A program made the translations under genes and the position numbers. A DNA stretch of 64,000 bases from CAYXLI01 sp964464925 (GTDB taxonomy: Bacteria; Acidobacteriota; Terriglobia; Bryobacterales; Bryobacteraceae), in NCBI GenBank assembly GCA_964464925.1, contig CAYXLI010000013.1, positions 62,001 to 126,000 on the forward strand, read 5' to 3'. The notes below the pieces were generated by a model. That model was given only the letters and a program-made list of their open reading frames with translations, had not been told where the DNA came from and ran no database searches. Numbering within the stretch: position 1 is the first letter of the stretch; each line of letters opens with the position of its first letter. Of this stretch, positions 42,652 to 51,262 are shown piece after piece.

Positions 42652-43587
42652 CTAACGCGGAATGTAATAACCCTGCCGTGCATGAACGACGGCGCCCGGG
42701 TACTTCGTTTGTGCCGAAGGGGTGAGGTTCACGTGAATCGTGCGGAAGGAGCCAGGTTCGCCCGGAGGCATCGTGTATTGGAGAAAATATCTCGTGCGGA
42801 TTTTGTTCACCAACCGCTCGAATACATCCCCTATTTTTCCCTCGGCCACCGCTTCGCCTCCCGTCAGGCGTGTGTAGTTGCGTACATCCGGGAAGGCTCG
42901 ATCCGGAGGCGCATAGCGGCCGTTTGGTACAGGCGTACCATCGCCGACGATGATCGCGTTCAACACAGTGTTTGCATCCTGCAATGCACGCGTGGTCTGC
43001 TGATCGGAAACCAAGCGGCGGAGCGATTGGTTGTCGGTGACGATCAGGATGGCGTGGCGGCCATCGCTCTTTTGCACATACTGCGCGGCGGCCTGCACGG
43101 CATCATTGATGAGTGTATCTTCACCCAAGCCGGATTGATACACGTTGTCAATAATGCGGTGACCGATGCTGCCCAGGTCCGAAGTGAAAGGCTGGACGAG
43201 CCGGGACCCGTCGGAAAAAAGCATGACCGCGACTTCGTCACCAGGACGGAGTGCGGCGAGCGCTCGAGAGGAGGCACGGGCGAGTTCCGCCAGTTTGGGG
43301 CGCATGCTGCCGCTCACATCGAGCAGGAGAACGAGACGCAGGGGTTCGCCTTCCCGTGCGAAATCGATGAGCTTTTGGGGAGAGCCTTCGTCCGTCACGA
43401 CGAAGTCGGAGGGCTGGAGGTTGCCGATACTCGCACCGGTGGGCGTTGTGACCTCAGCGTCCACTTTGACGAGTGCGGTATCGGTGCGGAACGTGGGGAT
43501 CTTCTCGTCCTGAGCGTGATACGTCACCGCGAAAAACAGTGTGGCTAAACAGAGGTGTCTCACGTTCAGTGAGACGCAACTATTCAC
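42652..43587 (-). CDS. Acidobacterial VWA-domain protein, exported
   Basis: A 311-residue exported protein with a signal peptide (ending TYHAQ, about residue 26), a pre-domain ALVKVDAEVTTPTGASIGNLQPSDFVVTDEG, and a von Willebrand A domain with the MIDAS metal site LLLDVSGSM (about residue 90), followed by VMLFSDGSR and LIVTDNQ. The layout matches TIGR03436, an acidobacterial VWA family with many copies per genome. VWA domains bind protein ligands through a metal ion. Convergent with the LMF-like gene. Confidence 0.92.
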   Translation of the reverse strand: MNSCVSLNVRHLCLATLFFAVTYHAQDEKIPTFRTDTALVKVDAEVTTPTGASIGNLQPSDFVVTDEGSPQKLIDFAREGEPLRLVLLLDVSGSMRPKLAELARASSRALAALRPGDEVAVMLFSDGSRLVQPFTSDLGSIGHRIIDNVYQSGLGEDTLINDAVQAAAQYVQKSDGRHAILIVTDNQSLRRLVSDQQTTRALQDANTVLNAIIVGDGTPVPNGRYAPPDRAFPDVRNYTRLTGGEAVAEGKIGDVFERLVNKIRTRYFLQYTMPPGEPGSFRTIHVNLTPSAQTKYPGAVVHARQGYYIPR

Positions 43588-43645
43588 CGCTTCATTGCAG
43601 AGGTTTTTGGGAGGGTTTAGGAGTCACAATATCAGGAGGAGTAAG

Positions 43646-43849
43646 ATGGCGAACCGTTGTTGGCCAGGATATGAGCCCGTGAAAGGCAAGCCGGAGCATA
43701 GCCAGGGAAGTTGTAAGAAAAAGGCGGAATCAGAATCGACGCCGTCTGAGAAGAAGTTTCAGGCGAAACGTGAAAAGCAGCTAGGGGACTGGAAGAAGAA
43801 GCATCCGGGATCTCCACGGAAGGCAGCCCAGCATCTGCACAGGCCTTGA
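43646..43849 (+). CDS. Small basic protein of unknown function
   Basis: A 67-residue ORF from ATG 43646 with a strong AGGAGGA at 43634-43640 (5-base spacing), which supports it as a real gene. It is Lys/Ser/Glu-rich with one pair of cysteines (MANRCWPGYEPVKG and GSCKKK); no signal peptide. The pattern RCWPGxxPxxGKxxxxxGSC recalls small acidobacterial and proteobacterial proteins of unknown role. Its stop is 3 bases from the convergent GT-C gene. Confidence 0.7.
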   Translation: MANRCWPGYEPVKGKPEHSQGSCKKKAESESTPSEKKFQAKREKQLGDWKKKHPGSPRKAAQHLHRP

Positions 43850-43852
43850 GCC

Positions 43853-45682
43853 TTACTTGTAGCCAGCCGACACCAGGATCATACCGAGCTCGCGGTTGTC
43901 CCCCGGGACGGAGAAGGTTTTATCTACGGAGATGGAGAGAGTTTTAGCTTTCACCGGCGGAGTTTTGAGCGTGTGACTGCCGGGATCGAATGATTCGCGA
44001 GCCATCAGCTTGCCGTCGACGGATATCGTCACCACACGTGAAGGGGCGTTGTCCGGTATGTAGAACTGGAGTTCGATGGATTGCGGTCTCGAGGGAGCTT
44101 TAAAGAGCAAAGTTGCTTTCGATCCCATCCAACGCCATTTGCCCTCGAGGTCGTAAATGCCACTGACGATTTGCTGCTGAGCCGCAGGTGCATCCATGGT
44201 GAGGAAGGATTCTGTGGGCTCGCGCTCGATTACGGCGTGAACGCGGATACGATCGATTGGATCGGCCGAGATATCGAACGGGCGAAATCCGAGTGAGGCC
44301 GTGGAGTAGCCGGATCGAGTGTTCAAACCAATGAGGCGAACCGGAAGCGTTGTATTGACGGACTGGACCTGCAACTCGGTGAGTTGGCCGGTGAGTTTCA
44401 TCGGAAAACTCAGGTCAGAGGAGACGATGGTGTCGCCGGGCCGTAGCGGTTCGTTGCGCAGGAGTGGTATGGCGCCTCTGCGTTCCAGGTAATGTCGCAA
44501 GCCCCATTCTCCGTTGATGAGAATGCGGCGGTGCGAATCGGCCTCGGGAAGCGTGGATGCGAAACGGCGGTAAGCGTCCCAGTGCTGGTAATTGGTGAAC
44601 GCGAGAGCAAAGGCTACTGCGGTTTGCGCGGCGATAGACGGGAGGGCAAGCCGCTGCCGACTCGCAAGAATACAAACCGGCGCTGCCATCGGGAGCAGGT
44701 AGCGAGCGGATCCTGCGAAGAAGATCACGAGAGCGGCGGCGAAAAAGATTAGGATCCAATCGGTTTCGAAGCTGCGATGGCGGATCGCATAGGCGAGGAT
44801 CATTGCCCCGATGGCGAATGAAAGCCAGAACAACGGATTCGTGTCGAGGAATGCGGCGGCGATCCCCGTGGCGAGACCGAGAGGCCAGACAGACCTGGTC
44901 ATGTAAGCGGCAAGGGCAGGGAAGACGATCCAGCCTGTGTGCGCGGTGAGAGCGGCTGCGCTCTTGAGTTTGTTCTGTAGTTGTTGGAGCCCGTAGCTGG
45001 AGAAGTAGCCGGCCAGGACGGTGGCCGGGATCTCGCCGGTGGTGGCCTTGACGTAGATTTGCCAGAAGGCGATGGTGAGCGCCGGCGTTGCTAGAGAAAG
45101 CCAGGTTTTGAGGTCCCGGTTCTTTGTCCGGTAAAGATAAGCAGCCAGGATCGGAATCAGCACGATAGCCTGGAATGCGGCGAGACTCGCGAGAATCATG
45201 CTGAGTATGGACATTGGCAGACGGCCTGCCAGGAAGAACGCAATCGCGGACATCCAGAAGGCGAGAAACGGCAGGTCGGATTCGAGCGAAGTGCCATTGA
45301 TGACGAAGGGCAAGGTGGTGATGAAGAGCAGGCTTGCTATCAGCGGCCTGTCCGTGAAGCGGCGCGCGATGAAATACATACTGAGCGCGGCAATCAGCGA
45401 GAAGGCGATATAGGCGGCGTGGAAGATCGGCTCGGGCGCGTTCTTGAATAAGGCGAGGAGTGCTGCGAGAGTCCAGATATCAAGCGGCGGGTGCGGATGG
45501 CCGCGCATGTCGACAATCTCACCCTGGAAGGCGAAGCGGGTGTTCGTGGGGTGGGCAGGGTCGATGAGCGCGTGCTGGGCTCCGGTGAGGTAATAAACGT
45601 CGTCCCCCTGGATGGCCTGGTTCAGGAATGGCAGGCGCAGCAGGAGGACGACAGCTACAAGCAGCAGAATTTGAGCGCGCAA
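43853..45682 (-). CDS. GT-C membrane glycosyltransferase (ArnT/GT39-GT83-like)
   Basis: A 609-residue polytopic protein: an N-terminal hydrophobic helix, then the acidic GT-C loop NQAIQGDDVYYLTGAQ about residue 28, and about twelve hydrophobic segments to about residue 370. The C-terminal 220 residues are a beta-rich soluble domain without a known motif. GT-C enzymes use polyprenyl-phosphate sugars to glycosylate lipids or proteins on the outer face of the inner membrane. It follows the gcv operon by 17 bases on the same strand, though the functions seem unrelated. Substrate unknown. Confidence 0.85.
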   Translation of the reverse strand: MRAQILLLVAVVLLLRLPFLNQAIQGDDVYYLTGAQHALIDPAHPTNTRFAFQGEIVDMRGHPHPPLDIWTLAALLALFKNAPEPIFHAAYIAFSLIAALSMYFIARRFTDRPLIASLLFITTLPFVINGTSLESDLPFLAFWMSAIAFFLAGRLPMSILSMILASLAAFQAIVLIPILAAYLYRTKNRDLKTWLSLATPALTIAFWQIYVKATTGEIPATVLAGYFSSYGLQQLQNKLKSAAALTAHTGWIVFPALAAYMTRSVWPLGLATGIAAAFLDTNPLFWLSFAIGAMILAYAIRHRSFETDWILIFFAAALVIFFAGSARYLLPMAAPVCILASRQRLALPSIAAQTAVAFALAFTNYQHWDAYRRFASTLPEADSHRRILINGEWGLRHYLERRGAIPLLRNEPLRPGDTIVSSDLSFPMKLTGQLTELQVQSVNTTLPVRLIGLNTRSGYSTASLGFRPFDISADPIDRIRVHAVIEREPTESFLTMDAPAAQQQIVSGIYDLEGKWRWMGSKATLLFKAPSRPQSIELQFYIPDNAPSRVVTISVDGKLMARESFDPGSHTLKTPPVKAKTLSISVDKTFSVPGDNRELGMILVSAGYK

Positions 45683-45699
45683 ACAAATATTATCTGACG

Positions 45700-47202
45700 T
45701 TAATCGGCAGCTTTGGAGGCAGTTGCCTCAGGACGCCAGCGAACGATCGGGCGGCGCGCGGCCGTCACTTCATCTACACGCGAAGTGCGGGTGAGGTGCG
45801 GCGCGGAGAGGACTGTCTGCGGATCGTCCTCAATCTCCTTCGCAATCGAAATCATCGAGTCGATAAACAGGTCGAGTTCCTGCTTCGATTCCGTCTCGGT
45901 CGGCTCGATCATCAGCGCGCCGTGCACGATGAGCGGGAAGCTGACCGTGTACGGATGGAAGCCGTAGTCGATGAGGCGCTTGGCCATATCTCCGGTCTTG
46001 ACGCCCTTCTCCGCCTGACGGTCATGACTGAAGACCACCTCATGCATCGTGGGCGCGTTGTAAGGCAGTTCGTAATGAGGCTCCATCCGTTTGCGGATGT
46101 AGTTCGCGTTCAGCACGGCGTCCATCGTCGCGTTACGCAAACCCGGACCGCCGTGCGCCATAATGTACGCCAGCGCGCGGACCAGCACGCCGAAGTTGCC
46201 ATAGAAGCTGCGAACACGCCCGATCGACTGGGGTAGATCGTAATCCCAATGCCACTGGCCGGCTTCCTTCTTCAGCCGCGGTCCAGGCAGGAACGGGATC
46301 AGGTGCGACTTGATGGCAACAGCTCCTGCACCGGGTCCGCCTCCGCCATGCGGCGTGGAGAAGGTCTTGTGCAGGTTGAGGTGCATTACGTCGATGCCGA
46401 AATCGCCCGGGCGCGTGATGCCAACCAGCGCGTTCATGTTCGCGCCGTCCATGTAGACGAGCGAACCGTTCGCGTGCAGGATTTCGCAGATCTCTTTGAT
46501 GTTCTCTTCGAAGATACCCAGCGTGTTCGGATTCGTGATCATCATGCCGGCGACATCTTCGTCGACTGCGGCCTTCAGAGCTTCGATGTCCACGAGGCCA
46601 TTCTCATTGGACTTAATGTTCTGCACCGTGTAGCCGACCATCATCGCCGTAGCCGGGTTGGTGCCGTGCGCGGAATCCGGGACGAGAATTTTCTTTCTGG
46701 CGTTGCCCTTGGATTCCAAATAGTGGCGGATGAGCAGGATGCCTGTCATCTCTCCATGCGCGCCGGCGGCCGGCTGCAGCGTGACGGCGTCCATGCCCGT
46801 GATTTCCGCTAGAGCGGTTTCGAGCTGAGCCACGATCTCCATGGCGCCTTGGGAGAGTTGCTCGGGTTGATACGGGTGCGCCCACGCAAGGCCTTCGGTG
46901 CGAGCGGCCGTCTCGTTCACGCGCGGGTTGTACTTCATAGTGCAGGAACCAAGCGGGTAAAGGCCAAGGTCGATTGCATAGTTCCAGGTGGACAGGCGCG
47001 TGAAATGGCGGATTACTTCCACTTCGCTCACTTCGGGAAAGCCTTCGATTTCGGAGCGCACGTTCGCTTCGCCGAGTGCGGCTTCGGCGTCGATCGCCGG
47101 CACGTCGAGGTCGGGAAGTTGGTAGCCCTTCTTGCCTGGTGAGCTGCTCTCAAACAGCAACGGCTCATTCTGAGTGATGTGCGGACGCGTCTTCGTAATC
47201 AT
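45700..47202 (-). CDS. gcvPB: Glycine dehydrogenase (decarboxylating) subunit 2
   Basis: Second subunit of the P-protein of the glycine cleavage system; carries the PLP lysine in LNLHKTFSTPHGGGGPGAGAV (about residue 270). Also seen: STWNYAIDLGLYPLGSCTMKYNPRVNE and VTLQPAAGAHGEMTGI, both conserved. The 500-residue product pairs with GcvPA to form the split type of P-protein. Its ATG overlaps the gcvPA stop (ATGA). Confidence 0.96.
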   Translation of the reverse strand: MITKTRPHITQNEPLLFESSSPGKKGYQLPDLDVPAIDAEAALGEANVRSEIEGFPEVSEVEVIRHFTRLSTWNYAIDLGLYPLGSCTMKYNPRVNETAARTEGLAWAHPYQPEQLSQGAMEIVAQLETALAEITGMDAVTLQPAAGAHGEMTGILLIRHYLESKGNARKKILVPDSAHGTNPATAMMVGYTVQNIKSNENGLVDIEALKAAVDEDVAGMMITNPNTLGIFEENIKEICEILHANGSLVYMDGANMNALVGITRPGDFGIDVMHLNLHKTFSTPHGGGGPGAGAVAIKSHLIPFLPGPRLKKEAGQWHWDYDLPQSIGRVRSFYGNFGVLVRALAYIMAHGGPGLRNATMDAVLNANYIRKRMEPHYELPYNAPTMHEVVFSHDRQAEKGVKTGDMAKRLIDYGFHPYTVSFPLIVHGALMIEPTETESKQELDLFIDSMISIAKEIEDDPQTVLSAPHLTRTSRVDEVTAARRPIVRWRPEATASKAAD

Positions 47203-48527
47203 TGCTTCTTCTTTGCCTTCAGTGCCCTTTTTACGATGTCGATCTGCTCGCGCTTGTTCATCTCAGTGGCGCAAAGGAGCATGCAGTTTTCCAGTTCCGG
47301 ATAGAAGCGGCCCAACGGGAGACCGCCGATCACCTTCTTTTTGAGCAGCGCCTGATTTACCGCGTCCGGTGTGTTTCCATTTGTAGAAACCACGAATTCA
47401 TTGAAGAATGCACCATGGAAACGGACGGGCAGGCCTTTGGCCAAATAGTGCGCCTTCGCGAGATTCTGCTCCGCCAGTTCGCGCAAGCCCTGCTTGCCGT
47501 AGACACTCATAAACACCGTAGCCATGAGAGCGATCAGGGCCTGGTTGGTGCAGATGTTCGAGGTCGCTTTCTCCCGGCGGATGTGCTGCTCACGGGTCGA
47601 GAGCGTCAGGCAGAATGCGCGGTTGCCGTGGGAATCGCGCGTCTCGCCGACCAGCCGGCCGGGGATCTGGCGGATGAATTTTTCCTTCGTTGCGATGATG
47701 CCCGCGAACGGGCCGCCGTAGCTCGGAGTAATTGCGAAGGACTGTAGTTCTCCGGCAACGATGTCGGCATCGCGCGGCGGCTCCAGCAGACCGAGCGAAA
47801 CCGCTTCGGTGAAGACGAAGACCAGAAGAGCGCCATGCTTGTGGGCCAGGGCGGCCGCAGCCTTAACATCTTCGATGATGCCGAAGAAGTTGGGACTCTG
47901 GATAATCACGGCGGCGACCTTATCGTTCAGTTTCGATTCGAGATCAGCGAGGTCGAGCCTGCCGGACTCCTGCTCGTAGCCGAACTCCTGCGTGGGCATG
48001 TGCTGATGTTGGACGTAGGTGCGCAGCACTTCGCGATACTCGGGGTGCACTGTGTTCGATACCAGCAGATGATCACGGCCCGTAATCCGCACGGCCATCA
48101 TGGCCGCTTCGGGTACGGCGGAGGAGCCGTCATACATAGAAGCGTTCGCCACTTCCATGCCGGTGAGCTGGCACACCATCGACTGAAATTCGAAGATCGT
48201 GGTGAGCGTACCCTGTGAGATCTCGGCCTGGTAGGGAGTGTAGGAAGTAAGAAATTCGCCTCGGGAAACGACTACGTCACACAGCACCGGGCGGAAGTGA
48301 TTGTAAACACCAGCGCCGAGAAAACTTGCGTAGCCGTTGGCATTTTCGGCACCGCGGGCTTTGAAGTAGTCAACGATGTCGTACTCCGACTTCCCGGGTT
48401 CAATTTCGAGGGGGCGGTTCAGTTTGACGTCGGCGGGAAGATGTCCAAACAATTCTTCCATCGAATGAAGGCCGCAAGCCTCCAACATTTCGCGGCGCTC
48501 CGAATCCGACTTCGGTAGATAACGCAA
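47199..48527 (-). CDS. gcvPA: Glycine dehydrogenase (decarboxylating) subunit 1
   Basis: First subunit of the split P-protein, 442 residues, starting at TTG 48527, one base after the gcvH stop. Typical stretches: MRYLPKSDSERREML, FLGAGVYNHFRPVLCDVVVSRGEFLTSYTPYQAEISQGTL, ANASMYDGSSAVPEAAMMA and the C-terminal GLPLGRFYPELENCMLLCATE. Works with GcvPB to decarboxylate glycine and pass the aminomethyl group to lipoyl-GcvH. Confidence 0.96.
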   Translation of the reverse strand: MRYLPKSDSERREMLEACGLHSMEELFGHLPADVKLNRPLEIEPGKSEYDIVDYFKARGAENANGYASFLGAGVYNHFRPVLCDVVVSRGEFLTSYTPYQAEISQGTLTTIFEFQSMVCQLTGMEVANASMYDGSSAVPEAAMMAVRITGRDHLLVSNTVHPEYREVLRTYVQHQHMPTQEFGYEQESGRLDLADLESKLNDKVAAVIIQSPNFFGIIEDVKAAAALAHKHGALLVFVFTEAVSLGLLEPPRDADIVAGELQSFAITPSYGGPFAGIIATKEKFIRQIPGRLVGETRDSHGNRAFCLTLSTREQHIRREKATSNICTNQALIALMATVFMSVYGKQGLRELAEQNLAKAHYLAKGLPVRFHGAFFNEFVVSTNGNTPDAVNQALLKKKVIGGLPLGRFYPELENCMLLCATEMNKREQIDIVKRALKAKKKQ

Positions 48528-48528
48528 G

Positions 48529-48912
48529 TCAGCTATTGTCTCCTACATAATTTTGATAGTCGGGGGCAGAGAGAAGATTCTGAATCTCACCAGGGTTCGC
48601 AAGGCGAACCTTAACCAGCCAGGCCGCACCATGCGGATCCTCATTCAGTTTTTCAGGCTGACTGGAAAGCAGGTCGTTGATTTCAGTGATCTCGCCTGTA
48701 ACAGGTGAGTAAATATCCGATACAGCTTTGACCGACTCGACGGACCCGAGGGTTTTTCCCTGCTCAACCTTCGCACCGACTTTCGGGAGGTCGACATAGA
48801 CGATGTCGCCCAGTTCCGACTGAGCGTGATGCGTAATGCCGATGGTTCCGGTGTCGCCTTCGAGGGAGACCCATTCATGCTCCTTGGTGTACCGGTAATT
48901 TGCTGGATACAT
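48529..48912 (-). CDS. gcvH: Glycine cleavage system H protein
   Basis: Lipoyl carrier protein, 127 residues from ATG 48912 (MYPANYRYTKEHEWVSLEGD). The lipoylated lysine lies in GSVESVKAVSDIYSPVTGEI (about residue 63). An earlier frame start at 48960 would run into gcvT and is unlikely. Shuttles the aminomethyl intermediate between P-, T- and L-proteins. No lipoamide dehydrogenase gene is in the window. Confidence 0.97.
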   Translation of the reverse strand: MYPANYRYTKEHEWVSLEGDTGTIGITHHAQSELGDIVYVDLPKVGAKVEQGKTLGSVESVKAVSDIYSPVTGEITEINDLLSSQPEKLNEDPHGAAWLVKVRLANPGEIQNLLSAPDYQNYVGDNS

Positions 48913-48916
48913 GTGT

Positions 48917-50023
48917 TTATTTCGCTCTCTTATAGAAAGGAGTCTGGACCGTGATTGCATCCACGGGCTGGTTCCGAATCATGATCTGAATATCGCGTCC
49001 CACCGTTGCGGCCTCGACAGGCAGATAACATAAACCGATGTTTTTGTTTAATGTAGGGGAGGGGCCGCCGCTGGTCACCCATCCTGCAGGCTGGCCATCG
49101 AGATACACTTCGTAGCCATCGCGGCCGATGCCGCGGCCGCGCATTTCAAAGCCTATGAGCTTACGCTTCAGGCCGTCGTTCTTACGCTTTTCCAGAGCCT
49201 TCTTGCCGAGGAAGTCGTCCTTGTCAAGTTTCACGATCCATCCGAGGTCGGCTTCGAGAGGGTGGATGGAGGCATCGATCTCATGTCCATAGAGCGCCAT
49301 CTTCGCTTCCAGGCGTAACGTATTGCGCGCGCCAAGACCGCACGGCTTGATGCCAAACTCCTGGCCTGCATCGAGCAACTTATCCCAGATTGCGGGTGCT
49401 TCCTCGGGAGCGATGTAGATTTCGAAGCCGTCCTCGCCGGTATATCCAGTTCGTGCGATTCGGGCCCAAACACCCGCGACTTCACCGTCATGGAACCAGT
49501 AATACTTAATCAGCGCGAGGTCGGTTTTGGTGAGCTTCTGAAGTGTGGATAACGCGTGCGGACCTTGGACCGCGATTTGCGCGTATCGCTCGCTGGCGAA
49601 CTCGACATTTGCCTTCATCGAATTGTGCTGCGAGATGTGGTCGAAGTCTTTTTCCTGATTGGAAGCGTTCACACAGAGGAAAAAGTGATCGTCGTCCACC
49701 TTGTGTACAAGGATGTCATCGACGAAGCCGCCGTGGTCATAAAGAAGACCAGAATAATGCGCCTGTCCGATTTTGAGTTTGGACGCCGCATTGCACGAGA
49801 CCAGTTCCACCAGGCTCAGTGCCTCTGGTCCGCGGACCTCGACTTCACCCATATGGGACACGTCGAAGAGCCCGACGGCAGTGCGCACTGCGTTGTGCTC
49901 ATCAAGGATGCCCGAGTATTGGACCGGCATATCCCATCCGCCAAAATCGACCATTTTGGCCTTCATGCGACGGTGGACAGCGTTCAGGGGTGTAGCTTTG
50001 AGCGCGGGCTCGGTAGGGCTCAT
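48917..50023 (-). CDS. gcvT: Glycine cleavage system T protein (aminomethyltransferase)
   Basis: Transfers the methylene group of GcvH-bound glycine to tetrahydrofolate. The 368-residue product has LNAVHRRMKAKMVDFGGWDMPVQYSGI, DVSHMGEVEVRGPEAL, ARTGYTGEDGFEIYI and LGWIVKLDKDDFLGKKAL, all typical. First gene of gcvT-gcvH-gcvPA-gcvPB. I found no glycine riboswitch in the 268 bases upstream. Confidence 0.97.
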   Translation of the reverse strand: MSPTEPALKATPLNAVHRRMKAKMVDFGGWDMPVQYSGILDEHNAVRTAVGLFDVSHMGEVEVRGPEALSLVELVSCNAASKLKIGQAHYSGLLYDHGGFVDDILVHKVDDDHFFLCVNASNQEKDFDHISQHNSMKANVEFASERYAQIAVQGPHALSTLQKLTKTDLALIKYYWFHDGEVAGVWARIARTGYTGEDGFEIYIAPEEAPAIWDKLLDAGQEFGIKPCGLGARNTLRLEAKMALYGHEIDASIHPLEADLGWIVKLDKDDFLGKKALEKRKNDGLKRKLIGFEMRGRGIGRDGYEVYLDGQPAGWVTSGGPSPTLNKNIGLCYLPVEAATVGRDIQIMIRNQPVDAITVQTPFYKRAK

Positions 50024-50291
50024 CGAAATCTAAGGATACCAGGAAGAAGGACAGAGCGTCGCTTCTGCACTCAGAGTGACGAGCTGTGGGTCAGTTCACG
50101 GTTACGCCGACTGTTGGATGTCCAACTTGTCTGAACATTCCTTCAAGTTATTGTTTTTTCATCGCTTAAGCGGATATAGAAAACCTTGTACTGAATTGCC
50201 GGAGAGTGGCGTCTCAAGAGCGTAGGCGGTTGGCTGGCCGGGTATGATTTTTTTGAGGCCTGCCCCGTGATGTCAATAGGGAGGGTAGCAA

Positions 50292-51152
50292 ATGATTGCT
50301 CTGAATTTACCAAAGGCCGTAGCCTCAATCGGTGTCGCCGGACTATTGTTAGTCGGCACAACCGGCTGTGCAACGAAGAAGTATGCCCGGCAGCAGGTAG
50401 CGCCGGTCGAAGCTCGCGTAAACGGCGTGGAAAAGAAGACTGCTGACCATGCCTCGGCGATCAATGAGCTGGAAAACGGTTTGTCCAAGACAGATGAACG
50501 TGCCATGGAGGCCGACCGTAAGGCCGCTGCAGCAGGGGAAGCTGCTACGCGCGCCAATGACGCTGCTACACAGGCAGGTAGCCGGGCAGACCAGGCCCGC
50601 CAACTGGCCGAAAACACCGGTAACCGGTTGAATGAAGTTGTCGAGAATATGGACAACTACAAGCTGGTGACCACCGAGGCAGTACTGTTCCCGGTGAACC
50701 GGTATGTGCTTTCGAATGACGCCAAGCAGACGCTAGACAACGCAGTGAACAACCTGCAGAACTCGAAGAACTACATCCTGGAAGTCCAGGGCTTTACGGA
50801 CAAGACCGGCAGCAAGGAATCGAACGTGGTGCTGAGCCAGAAGCGTGCGGATTCCGTGGTGCGGTATTTGACGGTAGAGAAGAAAATTCCGCTCCGCCGG
50901 ATCCATATTCTCGGTGTGGGCGCGGACGAGCCGGTTGCAGACAATAAAACTCGCGCGGGACGCAAGCAGAATCGCCGCGTTGAGTTGAAGGTCTTTGCTC
51001 TGGATCTCGGCGGCCCGCAGCGCGCGGGTACAGCGGCTTCGACGAACATGACGAGCCCAACGGATTCGGGTACGGCAAACCGCACCACGGGTACGAGCAC
51101 GAATTCGACGCCGCAGACGCCGCAGACTCCGCAACAGCCGCCGCAACAGTAG
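50292..51152 (+). CDS. OmpA-family peptidoglycan-binding lipoprotein
   Basis: A 286-residue outer-membrane lipoprotein. Signal with lipobox LLVGTTGC (Cys about residue 26), then an Ala/Asp/Gln-rich coiled coil of about 90 residues with Lpp-like heptads, then an OmpA C-terminal domain (about 125-240) with TEAVLFPVNRYVLSNDAKQTLDNA, VQGFTDKTGSKESNVVLSQKRADSV and GRKQNRRVELKV, the peptidoglycan-binding signature. A Pro/Thr/Gln tail ends it. A strong terminator follows. Likely anchors the outer membrane to the wall. Confidence 0.92.
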   Translation: MIALNLPKAVASIGVAGLLLVGTTGCATKKYARQQVAPVEARVNGVEKKTADHASAINELENGLSKTDERAMEADRKAAAAGEAATRANDAATQAGSRADQARQLAENTGNRLNEVVENMDNYKLVTTEAVLFPVNRYVLSNDAKQTLDNAVNNLQNSKNYILEVQGFTDKTGSKESNVVLSQKRADSVVRYLTVEKKIPLRRIHILGVGADEPVADNKTRAGRKQNRRVELKVFALDLGGPQRAGTAASTNMTSPTDSGTANRTTGTSTNSTPQTPQTPQQPPQQ

Positions 51153-51172
51153 GCTTCGTTCCCTGATTCGAA

Positions 51173-51215
51173 AAAAGCCGTCCTGGATCGCATGATCCGG
51201 GGCGGCTTTTCCTTT
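51173..51215 (+). terminator. Strong intrinsic terminator after the OmpA-like gene
   Basis: A 17-bp stem (AAAAGCCGTCC... with ...GGGCGGCTTTT, two G-U pairs) and GCAT loop (51173-51210), followed by CCTTTT. It lies 20 bases after the stop and before the convergent PQQ gene; the A/T-ended arms could work in both directions. Confidence 0.85.
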
Positions 51216-51262
51216 TAGGGTCAGACCCCAACGACTGGCTTACACTTTTCGGGTATGGCGCA

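Noticed and set aside
40024..45682. A defence island around the SIR2 gene
   Set aside because: Neighbours are an LMF-like protein, VWA protein and GT-C transferase; no nuclease, toxin, helicase or mobile-element gene supports an island.
50024..50291. Glycine riboswitch upstream of gcvT
   Set aside because: I looked for tandem aptamer cores and did not see them in the 268-base spacer; also no clear promoter consensus for gcvT.
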